Source: Candidatus Accumulibacter necessarius
GTDB lineage: Bacteria; Pseudomonadota; Gammaproteobacteria; Burkholderiales; Rhodocyclaceae
Direction of reading: 5' to 3'
Assembly (NCBI GenBank): GCA_017302435.1
Contig: JAFLDL010000038.1
Span: 1 to 46,784 of the forward strand
Length of the DNA stretch: 46,784 nt
Shown here: piece by piece, positions 9,432 through 19,134 of the stretch
Layout of the letters: the number at the start of each line of letters is the position of its first letter
Numbering within the stretch: position 1 is the stretch's first letter
Position numbers and translations under genes: made by a program
Notes under the pieces: model-generated
What the model was told of the DNA's origin: nothing
The model's database searches: none
What the model saw: the letters and a program-made list of their open reading frames with translations, nothing else

Positions 9432-9461
9432 TTGTCTGCTTCTGCGCTTGTATGGGATAAT
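9432..9461 (+). promoter_or_regulatory. Sigma-70 promoter of the fluoride operon
   Basis: TTGTCT (9432-9437) and GATAAT (9456-9461) are separated by 18 bases. The predicted start site near 9468 coincides with the first bases of the riboswitch aptamer, as expected for a 5' leader. Confidence 0.65.
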
Positions 9462-9465
9462 TTGA

Positions 9466-9535
9466 ACCGGAGATGGCATTCCTCCATGAATCTGCGGATT
9501 CAGAACCGCCCCAGTAGGGGACGATGATACCTACG
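9466..9535 (+). promoter_or_regulatory. Fluoride riboswitch (crcB motif)
   Basis: The aptamer core is recognisable: GGAGATGGCATTCCTCC at 9469-9485 (stem GGAG/CTCC), AACCGCCCC at 9505-9513 and GATGATACCTACG near 9523-9535. GGCAT in the first loop can pair partly with ATACC, matching the pseudoknot of the motif. Between the two halves lies an additional perfect hairpin, GAATC-TGCG-GATTC (9488-9501). Its place directly before crcB supports the call. Fluoride binding would permit expression of the export genes. Confidence 0.85.
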
Positions 9536-9565
9536 CTCAACCCGGACGGGAGGCGTGGGCGTAGC

Positions 9566-9598
9566 TCCTGTCCAAGAAGATGAACAATACGGACAGGA
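9566..9598 (+). promoter_or_regulatory. Hairpin that hides the crcB ribosome binding site
   Basis: TCCTGTCC (9566-9573) is a perfect 8-bp complement of GGACAGGA (9591-9598). The latter contains the Shine-Dalgarno-like GGACAGG immediately before the ATG at 9601. Pairing would block translation, so this is a candidate expression platform for the riboswitch. An ATG at 9580 lies inside the loop. Confidence 0.6.
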
Positions 9599-9600
9599 CC

Positions 9601-9984
9601 ATGTGGAAACCGATCCTCACAATCTCTCTGGGTGCCGCCTTAGGCGCTCTTCTGCGCTGGCAGTTGGGGCTCAGACTCAACACTTTATTCCCTTCGCTTC
9701 TGCCGGGCACGCTGACCGCCAACCTCATTGGCGGCTACATCATCGGACTCGCGGTCGCCTACTTTGCCCAGGCTCCGAATATCGCACCGGAATGGCGCTT
9801 GCTCATTGTTACGGGTTTTTGCGGCGGGCTGACGACCTTCTCCACCTTTTCCGCCGAGGTTGTCACCTTGCTGCAGGCAGGCCGCGTCGCCTGGGCCATG
9901 GGGGCAATTGCGACCCACGTGGCCGGGTCGCTGGGGATGACCCTTGCCGGTCTGGCCACCTGGCAGTTGTTCCGCCACTCCTGA
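9601..9984 (+). CDS. crcB: Fluoride channel Fluc/CrcB
   Basis: 127 residues with four transmembrane helices. Family marks are GALLRW in helix 1, the Asn of TANLIGGY in helix 2 and [12 protein letters not shown] in helix 3, which holds the phenylalanines and threonine of the fluoride path and central Na+ site. It works as a dual-topology dimer that lets fluoride leave the cell. The ATG at 9601 ([15 protein letters not shown]) is preferred to 9580 because family members start with a short MW/ML segment and GGACAGG precedes it. First gene of the fluoride-responsive operon. Confidence 0.95.
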   Translation: MWKPILTISLGAALGALLRWQLGLRLNTLFPSLLPGTLTANLIGGYIIGLAVAYFAQAPNIAPEWRLLIVTGFCGGLTTFSTFSAEVVTLLQAGRVAWAMGAIATHVAGSLGMTLAGLATWQLFRHS

Positions 9985-9994
9985 GGAGACATTC

Positions 9995-10318
9995 ATGAAA
10001 GGTTATCAGATCACCTTCTTCACGCAGCAGGATCACCGCCATCATGGCAAGCCGCTGGGCCAGTGGCTGCTTCTTATCGCCCGCGAAATGGGCCTGCCGG
10101 GAGCGACATTGATCGCCGGCAGCGAGGGCTATGGTCAACACCGTCGCATCCATTCAACCCACTTCTTCGAGTTGGCCGACCAACCCCAGGAAATCCAGAT
10201 CGCCGCCAGCGAAGCCGATACCGAGCGCCTCTTTGAACGGCTGAAGGCGGAAGGTGTGCAGGTCTTCTATGTCATGAGCCCGGTCGAGTTCGGCATGCTG
10301 GGCGGTGCGGAATCGTGA
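9995..10318 (+). CDS. DUF190 family protein (PII-like fold)
   Basis: 107 residues, full length for DUF190. The ribosome binding site GAGGAGA sits seven bases before the ATG, ten bases after crcB. The family has a PII-like ferredoxin fold and is repeatedly linked to crcB; a role in sensing or modulating the channel is suspected but not proven. Features seen are the N-terminal strand MKGYQITFFT, a long helix with GQWLLLIAREMGL and the terminal VEFGMLGG. Its stop overlaps the GTG start of the next gene (GTGA), showing a tight operon. Confidence 0.9.
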   Translation: MKGYQITFFTQQDHRHHGKPLGQWLLLIAREMGLPGATLIAGSEGYGQHRRIHSTHFFELADQPQEIQIAASEADTERLFERLKAEGVQVFYVMSPVEFGMLGGAES

Positions 10319-10936
10319 CTGAAATATGGGCCCAGGCATCGCTTTGGCTAGGCCTTGCTCTGGTCGCCTCGCTGCTCTCCGTCTGGTTGCGAATCGCCAC
10401 CGCGCTGTCGGAGATCGTCGTCGGCACCATTGCCCAGTTGCTGATCGGTGCGGCGCTTGGCGCTGCACTGTTGACGACGCCACCTGGATCAAGTTTCTCT
10501 CCGGCGCGGGCGCCATCCTGCTGACATTTCTTGCCGGTTGCGAGCTTGATCCAGCGGTGCTCCGCAACCGTTGGAGGGAGGTCAGCGCCATCGGCCTGGT
10601 CAGTTTTGCCGTTCCCTTTCTGGGCTGCACGGCCATCGCACGCTGGGGGCTCGGCTGGTCGCCAGAAGCGAGTTGGCTCGCCGGATTTGCCATGTCCACC
10701 ACGTCGGTTGCCGTCGTCTATGCCGTGATTCTGGAGTTCGGGCTCAATGTCAACGACTACGGCAAAGGGGTGCTCGCCGCCTGCTTGCTTGGCATGGTTC
10801 TCGCCGGCACAGTCGGCAAGAACCATGCGCTGGTTCGCCGGTTGCGCACGCTGACCTTTGGCCTGCCAACACCCTTCTACTTCATTCCCAGCGCCTTCTT
10901 CCTCCCGCGCCACCTCTTGCCTGAAGGAGAAAAATC

Positions 10937-10940
<4 letters not shown>
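10315..10940 (+). pseudogene. CPA2-type cation/proton antiporter, frameshifted and truncated
   Basis: The first ~52 codons (MTEIWAQASLWLGLALVAS onward) read in one frame; from about 10473 the family sequence continues in another frame with DDATWIKFLSGAGAILLTFL, AGCELDPAVL and STTSVAVVYAVILEFGLN. This is the N-terminal half of a Na+/H+-exchanger-type antiporter, one frame change apart. After TPFYFI (about 10890) the protein ends in an unrelated tail, so helices 7 onward are missing. It overlaps both neighbours by four bases. In intact fluoride operons such antiporters are thought to export fluoride; this copy should be inactive. Confidence 0.85.
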
Positions 10941-12397
<1,457 letters not shown>

Positions 12398-12546
12398 TCC
12401 CCGCTGGTCAACGAACTCTCCCCAGACTGGGTAAGTCTGCGAGGTACCCTTGGTCACCGTGTTGCTGAGCACGTCGTGCATCCCGAAGGCGGGCCAACCC
12501 GACCGAACCCGCGAGAACGTCACAGGAACGTAAAGGACAAGATTCA

Positions 12547-13737
12547 GTGCCCTTGAACCACCCCGTCAACAAAATTCCACCTGCCGTCTGGGTTCTGGGT
12601 TTCGTCAGCCTGCTGATGGATGTGTCTTCGGAACTGATTCACAGTCTGTTGCCAGTGTTCATGACTACCGTCCTCGGCGTCAGCGCCTTGACGATCGGTC
12701 TGATCGAGGGCGTCGCCGAAGCGACTGCATTGATCGTAAAGGTCTTCTCTGGCGTGCTTTCCGACTGGTGGGGCAAACGCAAGCCCCTGGCCATACTCGG
12801 CTACGGCTTGGGCGCAATCTCCAAGCCGCTGTTCGCGTTGGCCGGCGGCGCCGGGCTGGTAGTGGCCGCGCGTCTCATCGACCGCCTTGGCAAGGGAATC
12901 CGTGGCGCACCGCGCGATGCGCTGGTCGCAGACATTGCCCCGCCCGGAATACGCGGTGCGGCTTTCGGCCTGCGCCAGTCGCTCGATACCATTGGTGCCT
13001 TCCTTGGCCCCTTGCTGGCGATGGGGCTGATGCTCGCCTGGGCAAACGATTTTCGGGCGGTGTTCTGGGTGGCAATCATCCCGGCTTTTCTTGCCGTTGC
13101 ATTGCTGTTCTTCGGCGTACATGAGCCTGAACGTCATCAGGACGAAAAGCGTGTCAATCCGATATCTCGCGAGAATCTACGGCTCCTCTCGGGAGCTTAC
13201 TGGTGGGTGGTGGGAATCGGGGCAGTGTTCACACTGGCACGATTTTCGGAGGCCTTCCTGGTTCTGCGCGCCGCGCAGGGCGGTTTGCCTGTCGCCTTTA
13301 CGCCGCTGGTGCTGATCGGCTTGAATGTGATTTATGGGGTCAGCGCCTACCCGTTCGGCAAGCTGTCGGACTCAGTGAGCCACCGCCAGCTACTGGCCTG
13401 GGGGTTGGGAGTTCTTATCGCTGCCGATGTCGCCTTGGCCTACAGCAACCACTGGGCCTGGGTTTGGGCCGGCATCTCCCTGTGGGGCCTGCATATGGGC
13501 ATCACCCAGGGCCTGCTGGCGACCATGGTGGCCGACACGGCGCCTGCCGATTTGCGTGGCACTGCCTATGGCTTGTTCAATCTCGTCAGCGGGCTGGCGA
13601 TGCTGGTGGCCAGCGCTTTGGCCGGTCTACTCTGGGACAGCTTTGGCGCAAGCTTCACTTTTGTTGCCGGTGCGGGTTTCGGCACATTGGCGCTGCTGGC
13701 GATCGTCCTGCGTGCCGCGCGACGACCTGCGGCGTAG
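12547..13737 (+). CDS. MFS transporter, substrate unknown
   Basis: 396 residues with about twelve hydrophobic segments. The MFS loop motif appears as GVLSDWWGKRKP between helices 2 and 3, and RLIDRLGKGIRGAPRDAL follows helix 4 as in a bacterial drug/metabolite efflux subgroup. The start is GTG, with AAGGA nine bases upstream. It lies 150 bases after the enolase remnant and may belong to the same transcription unit; whether it contributes to fluoride tolerance cannot be told from sequence. Confidence 0.85.
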   Translation: MPLNHPVNKIPPAVWVLGFVSLLMDVSSELIHSLLPVFMTTVLGVSALTIGLIEGVAEATALIVKVFSGVLSDWWGKRKPLAILGYGLGAISKPLFALAGGAGLVVAARLIDRLGKGIRGAPRDALVADIAPPGIRGAAFGLRQSLDTIGAFLGPLLAMGLMLAWANDFRAVFWVAIIPAFLAVALLFFGVHEPERHQDEKRVNPISRENLRLLSGAYWWVVGIGAVFTLARFSEAFLVLRAAQGGLPVAFTPLVLIGLNVIYGVSAYPFGKLSDSVSHRQLLAWGLGVLIAADVALAYSNHWAWVWAGISLWGLHMGITQGLLATMVADTAPADLRGTAYGLFNLVSGLAMLVASALAGLLWDSFGASFTFVAGAGFGTLALLAIVLRAARRPAA

Positions 13738-13894
13738 CAGTTTCGTGCCATGATCCTGTTTTCGGCGTCGAAGCCTCGTGTTGGCTGCAGCCGTTCGTCG
13801 GCCAGCCTCGTCTCCTTTTTTCACCTCAGTGGTCGGCGTCTCGAGTGCCTTCCTGCGATTACCTTTGCACGATTACTCCAGCGCCCGCCCTTCC

Positions 13895-14312
13895 CCCACT
13901 TCCCAAAAGTCCGACCATCTCGGATGTTGTAGATGCGCCGGAAAGTGGGGATGATTTTCTCTTGATGAGTCACGACGATGATGGCGGTCTGGTATTCGCT
14001 GGCCATCTGGTTGAGGATGCGCATCCCGGCCAGCGCCCGGGTGCGAGCCTCCCCGTTGGGCCGCCCCGCCAGCATGGGTAACAGCGCCACATTGTCGGTC
14101 ACGTCGAGAAAAGGGATCAGGTAGGGCGCCTGGAAGATAAAGCCGATGCGATCCCGGCGCAGCACCCGCAGGTCGGAAATCTTCCAGGCGTTGTCGCAGA
14201 TCACGTCGCCGCCCAGAGTCATGCGGCCGCGCGTCGGTTCGATCACCGCCCCAAAGATTTGAGCAGGGTGGTCTTGCCGGAGCCGCTAGGGCCAATGAGG
14301 CCGACCACCTCG
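13895..14312 (-). pseudogene. MacB/LolD-type ABC ATPase with internal deletion and frameshift
   Basis: Walker A GPSGSGKTTLL lies near 14290 in one frame; the rest (IEPTRGRMTLGG, IGFIFQAPYLIPFLDVTDNV) continues in another frame. After NGEARTRALAG the sequence jumps to MRILNQMASEYQTAIIVVTH. The LSGGQ signature and Walker B segment, about 40-50 residues, are deleted. ATP hydrolysis is therefore impossible. It follows the permease remnant in the order expected for a MacAB-like exporter. Confidence 0.8.
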
Positions 14313-14714
14313 TAGCGACTGCGGATGACGCGCCGACCCGCCACCAGATAGCCGGCTCGCCCGGCTGGTCGGCTCTAAGCCCACCACCATGGCGCGTACG
14401 TCAGTGCCACCTTTGCTCACCTGCAAGGGGAGGTAAGTGACATTGGCGGCCTGCGCCACGCCGGGCATACCGAGAACGCTGCGATACACATCGTCGTGGA
14501 TGCTGGACGACTCGGCATAGGGGCCTAGCGTGTCTTTTTGCACCACTCACAAATCGGCGCCGCTATTGTTGAGCAGCACCTGCGCGTCGTCCACCATGCC
14601 GCGATAGACACCGGCCATGGTCAAAGTAACGCCAATGAGCAGGCCGAGACCCCGTCCAGTGAGAACAAGCTTGCTCCATGAATGCAGAATGTCGCGACCA
14701 GCGAGGCTGATCAT
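14313..14714 (-). pseudogene. FtsX/MacB-type ABC permease, N-terminal part with nonsense codon
   Basis: The frame begins MISLAGRDILHSWSKL, followed by a membrane helix, GVTLTMAGVYRGMVDD and NNSGADL, then TGA at 14547-14549 where a Trp (TGG) is expected, then VVQKDTLGPYAESS and the periplasmic segment. It breaks off after YLVAGRR-like sequence and joins the ATPase fragment. The C-terminal helices are absent. The ATG overlaps the stop of the membrane-fusion gene by four bases, so the ancestral operon order is fusion protein, permease, ATPase. Confidence 0.75.
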
Positions 14715-15093
14715 TTCGCTTTTCCGCCCGATGAAGCAAGCACCTTGATGCGGGCCAGGTCTTGCCGGGCACTCGTCAGCGTGGATTCGGCGGCTGCACC
14801 TTGGGCATCCGCCGATTGCTGTTGCTGTAACTTGCCATCCACCACACTCTGACTGACAAAGCCCTTACGCCCCAAATCGGCAAAGCGTCGCGCCTCGCTG
14901 GCAGCCAATGCCTGGCGGCTCTTCTCATCGTCCATCTGGGCTTGCGCCGTCGTCACTGCGCTACCGGCACGGGCCGTCGACGCGACTGCAGAAGTCGCCC
15001 GCTCTTGGTGGCCACCCAGCCCAAGGCAAGCAACAACCCCATGCCGAAGACGGCAAACCAGGCCTGCCGTGGCAGGGGAAAAGGGATTTTCAT
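14711..15093 (-). pseudogene. HlyD/MacA-type membrane fusion protein with internal deletion
   Basis: The N-terminus reads MKIPFPLPRQAWFAVFGM with a membrane anchor (ATG at 15093). After the anchor the biotinyl-lipoyl region is missing and the frame changes into the coiled-coil hairpin (MDDEKSRQALAASEARRFAD, LGRKGFVSQSVVDGKLQQQQ). It ends with VLASSGGKAK and a stop overlapping the permease start. The adaptor would link an inner-membrane exporter to the outer membrane; this copy is broken. Confidence 0.7.
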
Positions 15094-15184
15094 CGTTGTC
15101 GTCCGATCGGGGGTGCGGCAGCGAGTCGTGCAAAAAACCGCCTATCTATATGATTTGAGGGGCAGCCACAACAGGAGCAAGGGC

Positions 15185-15262
15185 ATGGCACGAAGGACGA
15201 GGCGGAACCACGCACCGGCATTCAAGGCGAAAGTAGCACTGTCGGCGCTGAAGAGCGACAGG
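15185..15262 (+). mobile_element. IS3-family OrfA N-terminal fragment
   Basis: MARRTRRNHAPAFKAKVALS and a few more residues match the start of IS3-type OrfA transposase proteins, including the ribosome binding site (AGGAGCAAGG). The match stops at about 15262, about 18 bases before the stop of glrR on the other strand. No OrfB and no right end are present. Confidence 0.65.
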
Positions 15263-15279
15263 TTTGGCGCCGCAGACCT

Positions 15280-16677
15280 TCACCGCTCGACCACGCCACC
15301 GCCTTCGGCCGCCCCACGGAACATCGCCGGCGTCAGCTCGTACTTCTGCAGCAGACGGTAGAACTCGGTGCGGTTGCGGTCGGCGATGCGGGCGGCGTCG
15401 GCGACGTTGCCGTCGGTCAGCTTGAGAAGCTGCACCAGGTAATTGCGCTCGAAGCGGTGCTTTGCCTCGGCGTAGGACAGCGCTTCCATCGTCGGCACGC
15501 GCAGGGCGCGCTGGATCAGGGTCAGCGGAATCAGCGGCGTGGTCGCCAGTGCGCAGCACTGCTCGACGACGTTGTAGAGCTGGCGGACGTTGCCCGGCCA
15601 GGCAGCGCTGGCGAGTGTCTCGAGTGCCTCCGGGGCAATGCCGGCGATCGGCTTGTTGTACTTCCTGGCCAGCTGCTGGACGAAGCAGATCGCCAGCAAG
15701 GGGATGTCCTCGCGCCGCTCGTCGAGGCGCGGCAGCGTCAGCGTCACGACGTCGAGGCGATAGTACAGATCCTCGCGAAACGTGCCCTCGGCCATGGCGA
15801 CTTCGAGGTCGCGGTGGGTGGCGGAAAGGACGCGCACATCCACCGGTTCGGCACGCGTCGCACCGACTGGCCGCACGGCCCGCTCCTGCAGCACGCGCAG
15901 CAGTTTGACCTGCAGCGCCAGCGGCATGTCGCCAATTTCGTCGAGAAACAGCGTGCCGCCGTCAGCCGACTGGAACAGGCCGGGGTGCGCGCTGGCGGCA
16001 CCGGTGAAGGCCCCGCGGACGTGGCCGAAGAGTTCCGACTCGAGCAACTGCTCGGGAATCGCGCCGCAGTTGATGGCCACGAAAGGTGCCTGGGCACGTC
16101 GGCTGGCGCGGTGGATGGCGCGCGCCAGCACTTCCTTGCCGGTTCCACTGTCACCCCGGATGAGGACGCTGGCGTCGGACGCCGCGACCACCCGCGCTTC
16201 CTCGAGCAGTTCCGCCATGCGGCTGCTGCGGAAGACGATGCCTTCTCGCCAGACCTGGCCGCTGCCGGTCTCGTGTCCGGCGGCGTCCGGTGAGAGCTGC
16301 AGCGCCTGCTCGATCTTCGCCAGCAGCACCTTGCTGTCGAAAGGCTTGGTGAGATAACCGAAGACGCCGCGTGACATCGCCTGCACCGCGTCGGGAATCG
16401 TCCCGTGGGCGGTCAGCAGGATCACCGGCAGGGTCGGTCGCGTCGAGCGAATCTCGTCGAACAGGGCGAGGCCGTCCTGACCCGGCAGGCGAATGTCGCT
16501 GACGACCAATTGCGGCGGTTCAACGGCAATGCGCGCCAGGCCTTCCTCGGCGGAGGCAGCCGTCGATACCCGGAAACCCCAGGCAGCGAGGCGCATCGAC
16601 AGCAGTCGCAGCAGATCGAGGTCGTCGTCGATGACCAGGACATGCGCGGCGTGGGCTCTTGGGATAAGGTTCATCAT
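15280..16677 (-). CDS. glrR: Sigma-54-dependent response regulator GlrR (QseF)
   Basis: 465 residues: receiver domain (about 12-128, phosphoacceptor D61 in SDIRLPG), AAA+ domain (about 148-380) with Walker A GDSGTGKE at 175-182 and the sigma-54 contact loop GAFTGA at 222-227, and a C-terminal Fis-type helix-turn-helix (NVADAARIADRNRTEFYRLL). The family activates sigma-54 promoters after phosphorylation by GlrK and binds TGTC-N10-GACA. Two exact sites of this form lie at 18913 and 18979. The start overlaps the stop of the preceding lipoprotein gene by four bases. Confidence 0.95.
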   Translation of the reverse strand: MMNLIPRAHAAHVLVIDDDLDLLRLLSMRLAAWGFRVSTAASAEEGLARIAVEPPQLVVSDIRLPGQDGLALFDEIRSTRPTLPVILLTAHGTIPDAVQAMSRGVFGYLTKPFDSKVLLAKIEQALQLSPDAAGHETGSGQVWREGIVFRSSRMAELLEEARVVAASDASVLIRGDSGTGKEVLARAIHRASRRAQAPFVAINCGAIPEQLLESELFGHVRGAFTGAASAHPGLFQSADGGTLFLDEIGDMPLALQVKLLRVLQERAVRPVGATRAEPVDVRVLSATHRDLEVAMAEGTFREDLYYRLDVVTLTLPRLDERREDIPLLAICFVQQLARKYNKPIAGIAPEALETLASAAWPGNVRQLYNVVEQCCALATTPLIPLTLIQRALRVPTMEALSYAEAKHRFERNYLVQLLKLTDGNVADAARIADRNRTEFYRLLQKYELTPAMFRGAAEGGGVVER

Positions 16678-17228
16678 GGCCCTCCGGGCGCGTTGCTGCC
16701 AGCCGTCGGGCGCGCCGGCAACGAGCGTTCAATATCGGTCAGCGCGTCGAGTTTCTCCTGCAGTTCGCTGCTTCGGCGCTGGCTGTCCTTCAACTGCTGG
16801 AGGAGCTTTTCGTTCTGCGTCTCGAGCCGCAACCGCTCCCGATACTGACTGGCCAGCACCCGCGTCAGCGGATGCAAGCTGGCTGCCGCCGGCTCCCTGC
16901 TCTTCAGCACTGCGTCGAGGAGGCCCAGCGCGCGGATGAGATCGGTCGGGCCGCGCACTTGCCCGAGCACCATGGCGAGGCGAACCTGCGTCGCCGGGGT
17001 TTGTGGCATGGCCGCCAGGACGCCGCGTTCCCGCTGCAGTTCCTGCGGCGACATCTGTTGCAGCAGTTGCAGGTGACCGAGCAGCGGCAGCATGGCAGCC
17101 TCATCGACCCTGGCCACCGTCATGGGCGGCGACGCCGCCAGCTCCGGCGCCGGCCCGCTGGCACAGGCGGCGAGCAGGGCGGCGGCGAGCAGCCCAGGCC
17201 AGCGACCGCGCGGGCGAGCGGCGATCAT
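16674..17228 (-). CDS. qseG: QseG-like outer-membrane lipoprotein
   Basis: 184 residues. A lipoprotein signal runs from MIAARPRGRW to the lipobox LLAAC, with the lipidated Cys at 22. The mature part is helical with a coiled coil near residues 130-165 (QNEKLLQQLKDSQRRSSELQ). In enterobacteria QseG (YfhG) sits between the GlrK and GlrR genes and modulates the kinase; the same order is kept here. The ATG at 17228 is chosen because it gives a normal signal peptide; it lies 24 bases after the kinase stop. Confidence 0.8.
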   Translation of the reverse strand: MIAARPRGRWPGLLAAALLAACASGPAPELAASPPMTVARVDEAAMLPLLGHLQLLQQMSPQELQRERGVLAAMPQTPATQVRLAMVLGQVRGPTDLIRALGLLDAVLKSREPAAASLHPLTRVLASQYRERLRLETQNEKLLQQLKDSQRRSSELQEKLDALTDIERSLPARPTAGSNAPGGP

Positions 17229-17252
17229 CGCGTCCGCCCCCACGGCGAGCGG

Positions 17253-18662
17253 CTATCCACAGGGCACCTCGATGCGGAAATGCGCTCCCGGTGCCAGGCC
17301 ATCGCCGCGGACCAGCATCACCTGCCCACCCATCGCGGTCATCAGTTCGCGGACGATCGACAGGCCGACACCGCTGCCCTGCCGCGGCGTCGGCGAGGCC
17401 AGGCGCCCCTGGACGAAAGGCTCGAAGATACGTTCCGCATCCTCGGGGGCAATCCCCGGTCCCTGGTCGATGCAGGAAATCCGGATGCTCTTGCCGAAGG
17501 CGGCGGCCTGCAGCCGGATGACGCCCCCTTCGGGGCTGAAATCGATGGCGTTGGAGAGCAGGTTGTCGACGACCACCAGCAACTTGTCTGCGTCGAGGTT
17601 GCGAGTGATCGCCGGCGCTTCGTGCAGCACCGTCAGCTGGCGTGTCTGGATCTGCAGTTCCCGGCCCTGGACGACGTCGGCGAGCAGCCTGCGCAACGGC
17701 AGCGGCCGGTAGGTAGGTCGGCGGGCCTCGAAGCAGGCGGCATTGAGTCGCAGCAGGCTTTCGATGTGCCCCTGCAAGGCCATGACGTTGTGCTGCAGGA
17801 TGTCGACGACTTCCCGCTGGGCTCCTTCGAGGGGTCCTGGCACCTGCTCCTGGAGCAGCGCGATGCCTTCACGCAAGGCGGTCAATGGCGTCTTCAACTC
17901 GTGCGAGACGTGTCGCAGGGTCCGCTCGCGGTCCGTCTCGAGCTCCCCCAGGCGCTGCCGCAGCCATTCCAGCCGGCGCCCGACCCGCCGCAGGTCGGCC
18001 GGGCCACCGATCGCCACGGAGGTGTCGAACCGACTTTCACCGAGGCGCTCGATCACTCGCACGATGCTGCCGATCGGCCGTGACAGCCACCAGCTCATCG
18101 CCAGGGCAACCACGAAGGCGCCGACCACGGTCACCGCGACCAGCCCGGTAAGTTGCAGGCGGTTGTGTTCGAGTTGCGCCAGCCGAAGGGCATTCTGCTC
18201 GTCGATCCACAGCCGGCCGGCGTACGCCAGTTCTCCGTTGATCTCGGCAAGACGTCTCAGAAGGGGTAGCAACTCGACCGCAGGCGCCGATCGGTGGAGG
18301 CCCTGTCTGAGCTGTTCGGCGGCCGCGCGCCAGTCGCGTGTCAGCTTCCCCAGCGCTTCGCCGGGAATCGACTGCAGGCGTCCGACCGCTGCCAGGGCAT
18401 GCTCGAGGTTTGTATCGAAGCGCTCAAGCAGGGTTGCCTCCTTGAGGACCGCGAACTGGCGCGCGCTCCGTTCGAGGTCGACCGTCCGGTCGGCGATCTC
18501 CTGAATCGACCCGCTGAGCTGCAGTACGTGCTGGCCGCTTCGCCGGCTCTCGTCGACAAACTGCTCGAGGACGAACCAGCTGCGCACGGCCGCCCAACCA
18601 AGCAGCGACGCGATCAACAGGAATCCGGCCAGCATGCTTTGCCGGAACGATACGCGAATCAT
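17253..18662 (-). CDS. glrK: Sensor histidine kinase GlrK (QseE)
   Basis: 469 residues: N-terminal membrane helix (about 8-28), periplasmic four-helix sensor region rich in Leu/Arg/Glu, second helix (about 170-190), HAMP, dimerisation domain with phosphoacceptor His in HVSHELKTPL, and an ATPase domain with NLLSNAIDFSPEGG (N box), DQGPGIAP and GSGVGLSIVREL. It phosphorylates GlrR in response to an envelope signal. The start at 18662 (MIRVSFRQSMLAGF) has GGAGAAG upstream and avoids an unlikely 41-residue extension. First gene of glrK-qseG-glrR. Confidence 0.93.
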   Translation of the reverse strand: MIRVSFRQSMLAGFLLIASLLGWAAVRSWFVLEQFVDESRRSGQHVLQLSGSIQEIADRTVDLERSARQFAVLKEATLLERFDTNLEHALAAVGRLQSIPGEALGKLTRDWRAAAEQLRQGLHRSAPAVELLPLLRRLAEINGELAYAGRLWIDEQNALRLAQLEHNRLQLTGLVAVTVVGAFVVALAMSWWLSRPIGSIVRVIERLGESRFDTSVAIGGPADLRRVGRRLEWLRQRLGELETDRERTLRHVSHELKTPLTALREGIALLQEQVPGPLEGAQREVVDILQHNVMALQGHIESLLRLNAACFEARRPTYRPLPLRRLLADVVQGRELQIQTRQLTVLHEAPAITRNLDADKLLVVVDNLLSNAIDFSPEGGVIRLQAAAFGKSIRISCIDQGPGIAPEDAERIFEPFVQGRLASPTPRQGSGVGLSIVRELMTAMGGQVMLVRGDGLAPGAHFRIEVPCG

Positions 18663-18912
18663 GAAAGAAGACTTCTCCGGGCAACGGTGGATAGAAGTGC
18701 CAGTGCGCCGGATGGCGGAGCGGACAACGCGATTGCCGCCGCCGCGTCTGGCGGGGGGCCTCAGGATCGCCACCGGCAGTTCCATCGCGCGCTGCGTCCC
18801 GCCAGTTTAGCCCGCCGCGACGGCGCGTGGGGTAATGAATTAGCCCTGTGTTTGCCGGCGTCGGGCTCGACCGGAAGTAGTGATGCGTTTAAAAGCAATG
18901 CCTTGGCAACCG

Positions 18913-18930
18913 TGTCGCCAAACAGCGACA
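18913..18930 (+). promoter_or_regulatory. GlrR binding site 1 (TGTC-N10-GACA)
   Basis: TGTC at 18913-18916 and GACA at 18927-18930 with exactly ten bases between fit the published GlrR consensus. It is about 155 bases upstream of the sigma-54 promoter. Confidence 0.75.
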
Positions 18931-18978
18931 CGGCAAGTGGCTGTGCTGGAATGCATTTTCAGTAAAGTCCGGCGCTCC

Positions 18979-18996
18979 TGTCGCTTTTTCCCGACA
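18979..18996 (+). promoter_or_regulatory. GlrR binding site 2 (TGTC-N10-GACA)
   Basis: TGTC at 18979-18982 and GACA at 18993-18996, again with ten bases between. The centres of the two sites are 66 bases apart, about six helical turns. An AT-rich stretch (about 19025-19070) between this site and the promoter could bend, possibly with IHF. Confidence 0.75.
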
Positions 18997-19070
18997 GTTT
19001 GCCGGGCAAGCTGCCAGTCCTGTTTCAAGAATATTCCGTAACCAATTGTTTTGTAGATATTCCATACTCC

Positions 19071-19085
19071 TGGCACGAATCTCGC
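19071..19085 (+). promoter_or_regulatory. Sigma-54 promoter of the bactofilin operon
   Basis: TGGCACGAATCTCGC contains the invariant GG (-24) and GC (-12) with exactly ten bases between and matches TGGCACG at the -24 element. It lies 50 bases before the bactofilin ATG. Confidence 0.75.
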
Positions 19086-19134
19086 TAGCCTTCTCCCGAC
19101 CTCAGTACCACCACTCCACCGAGAAGGAAGCGCA

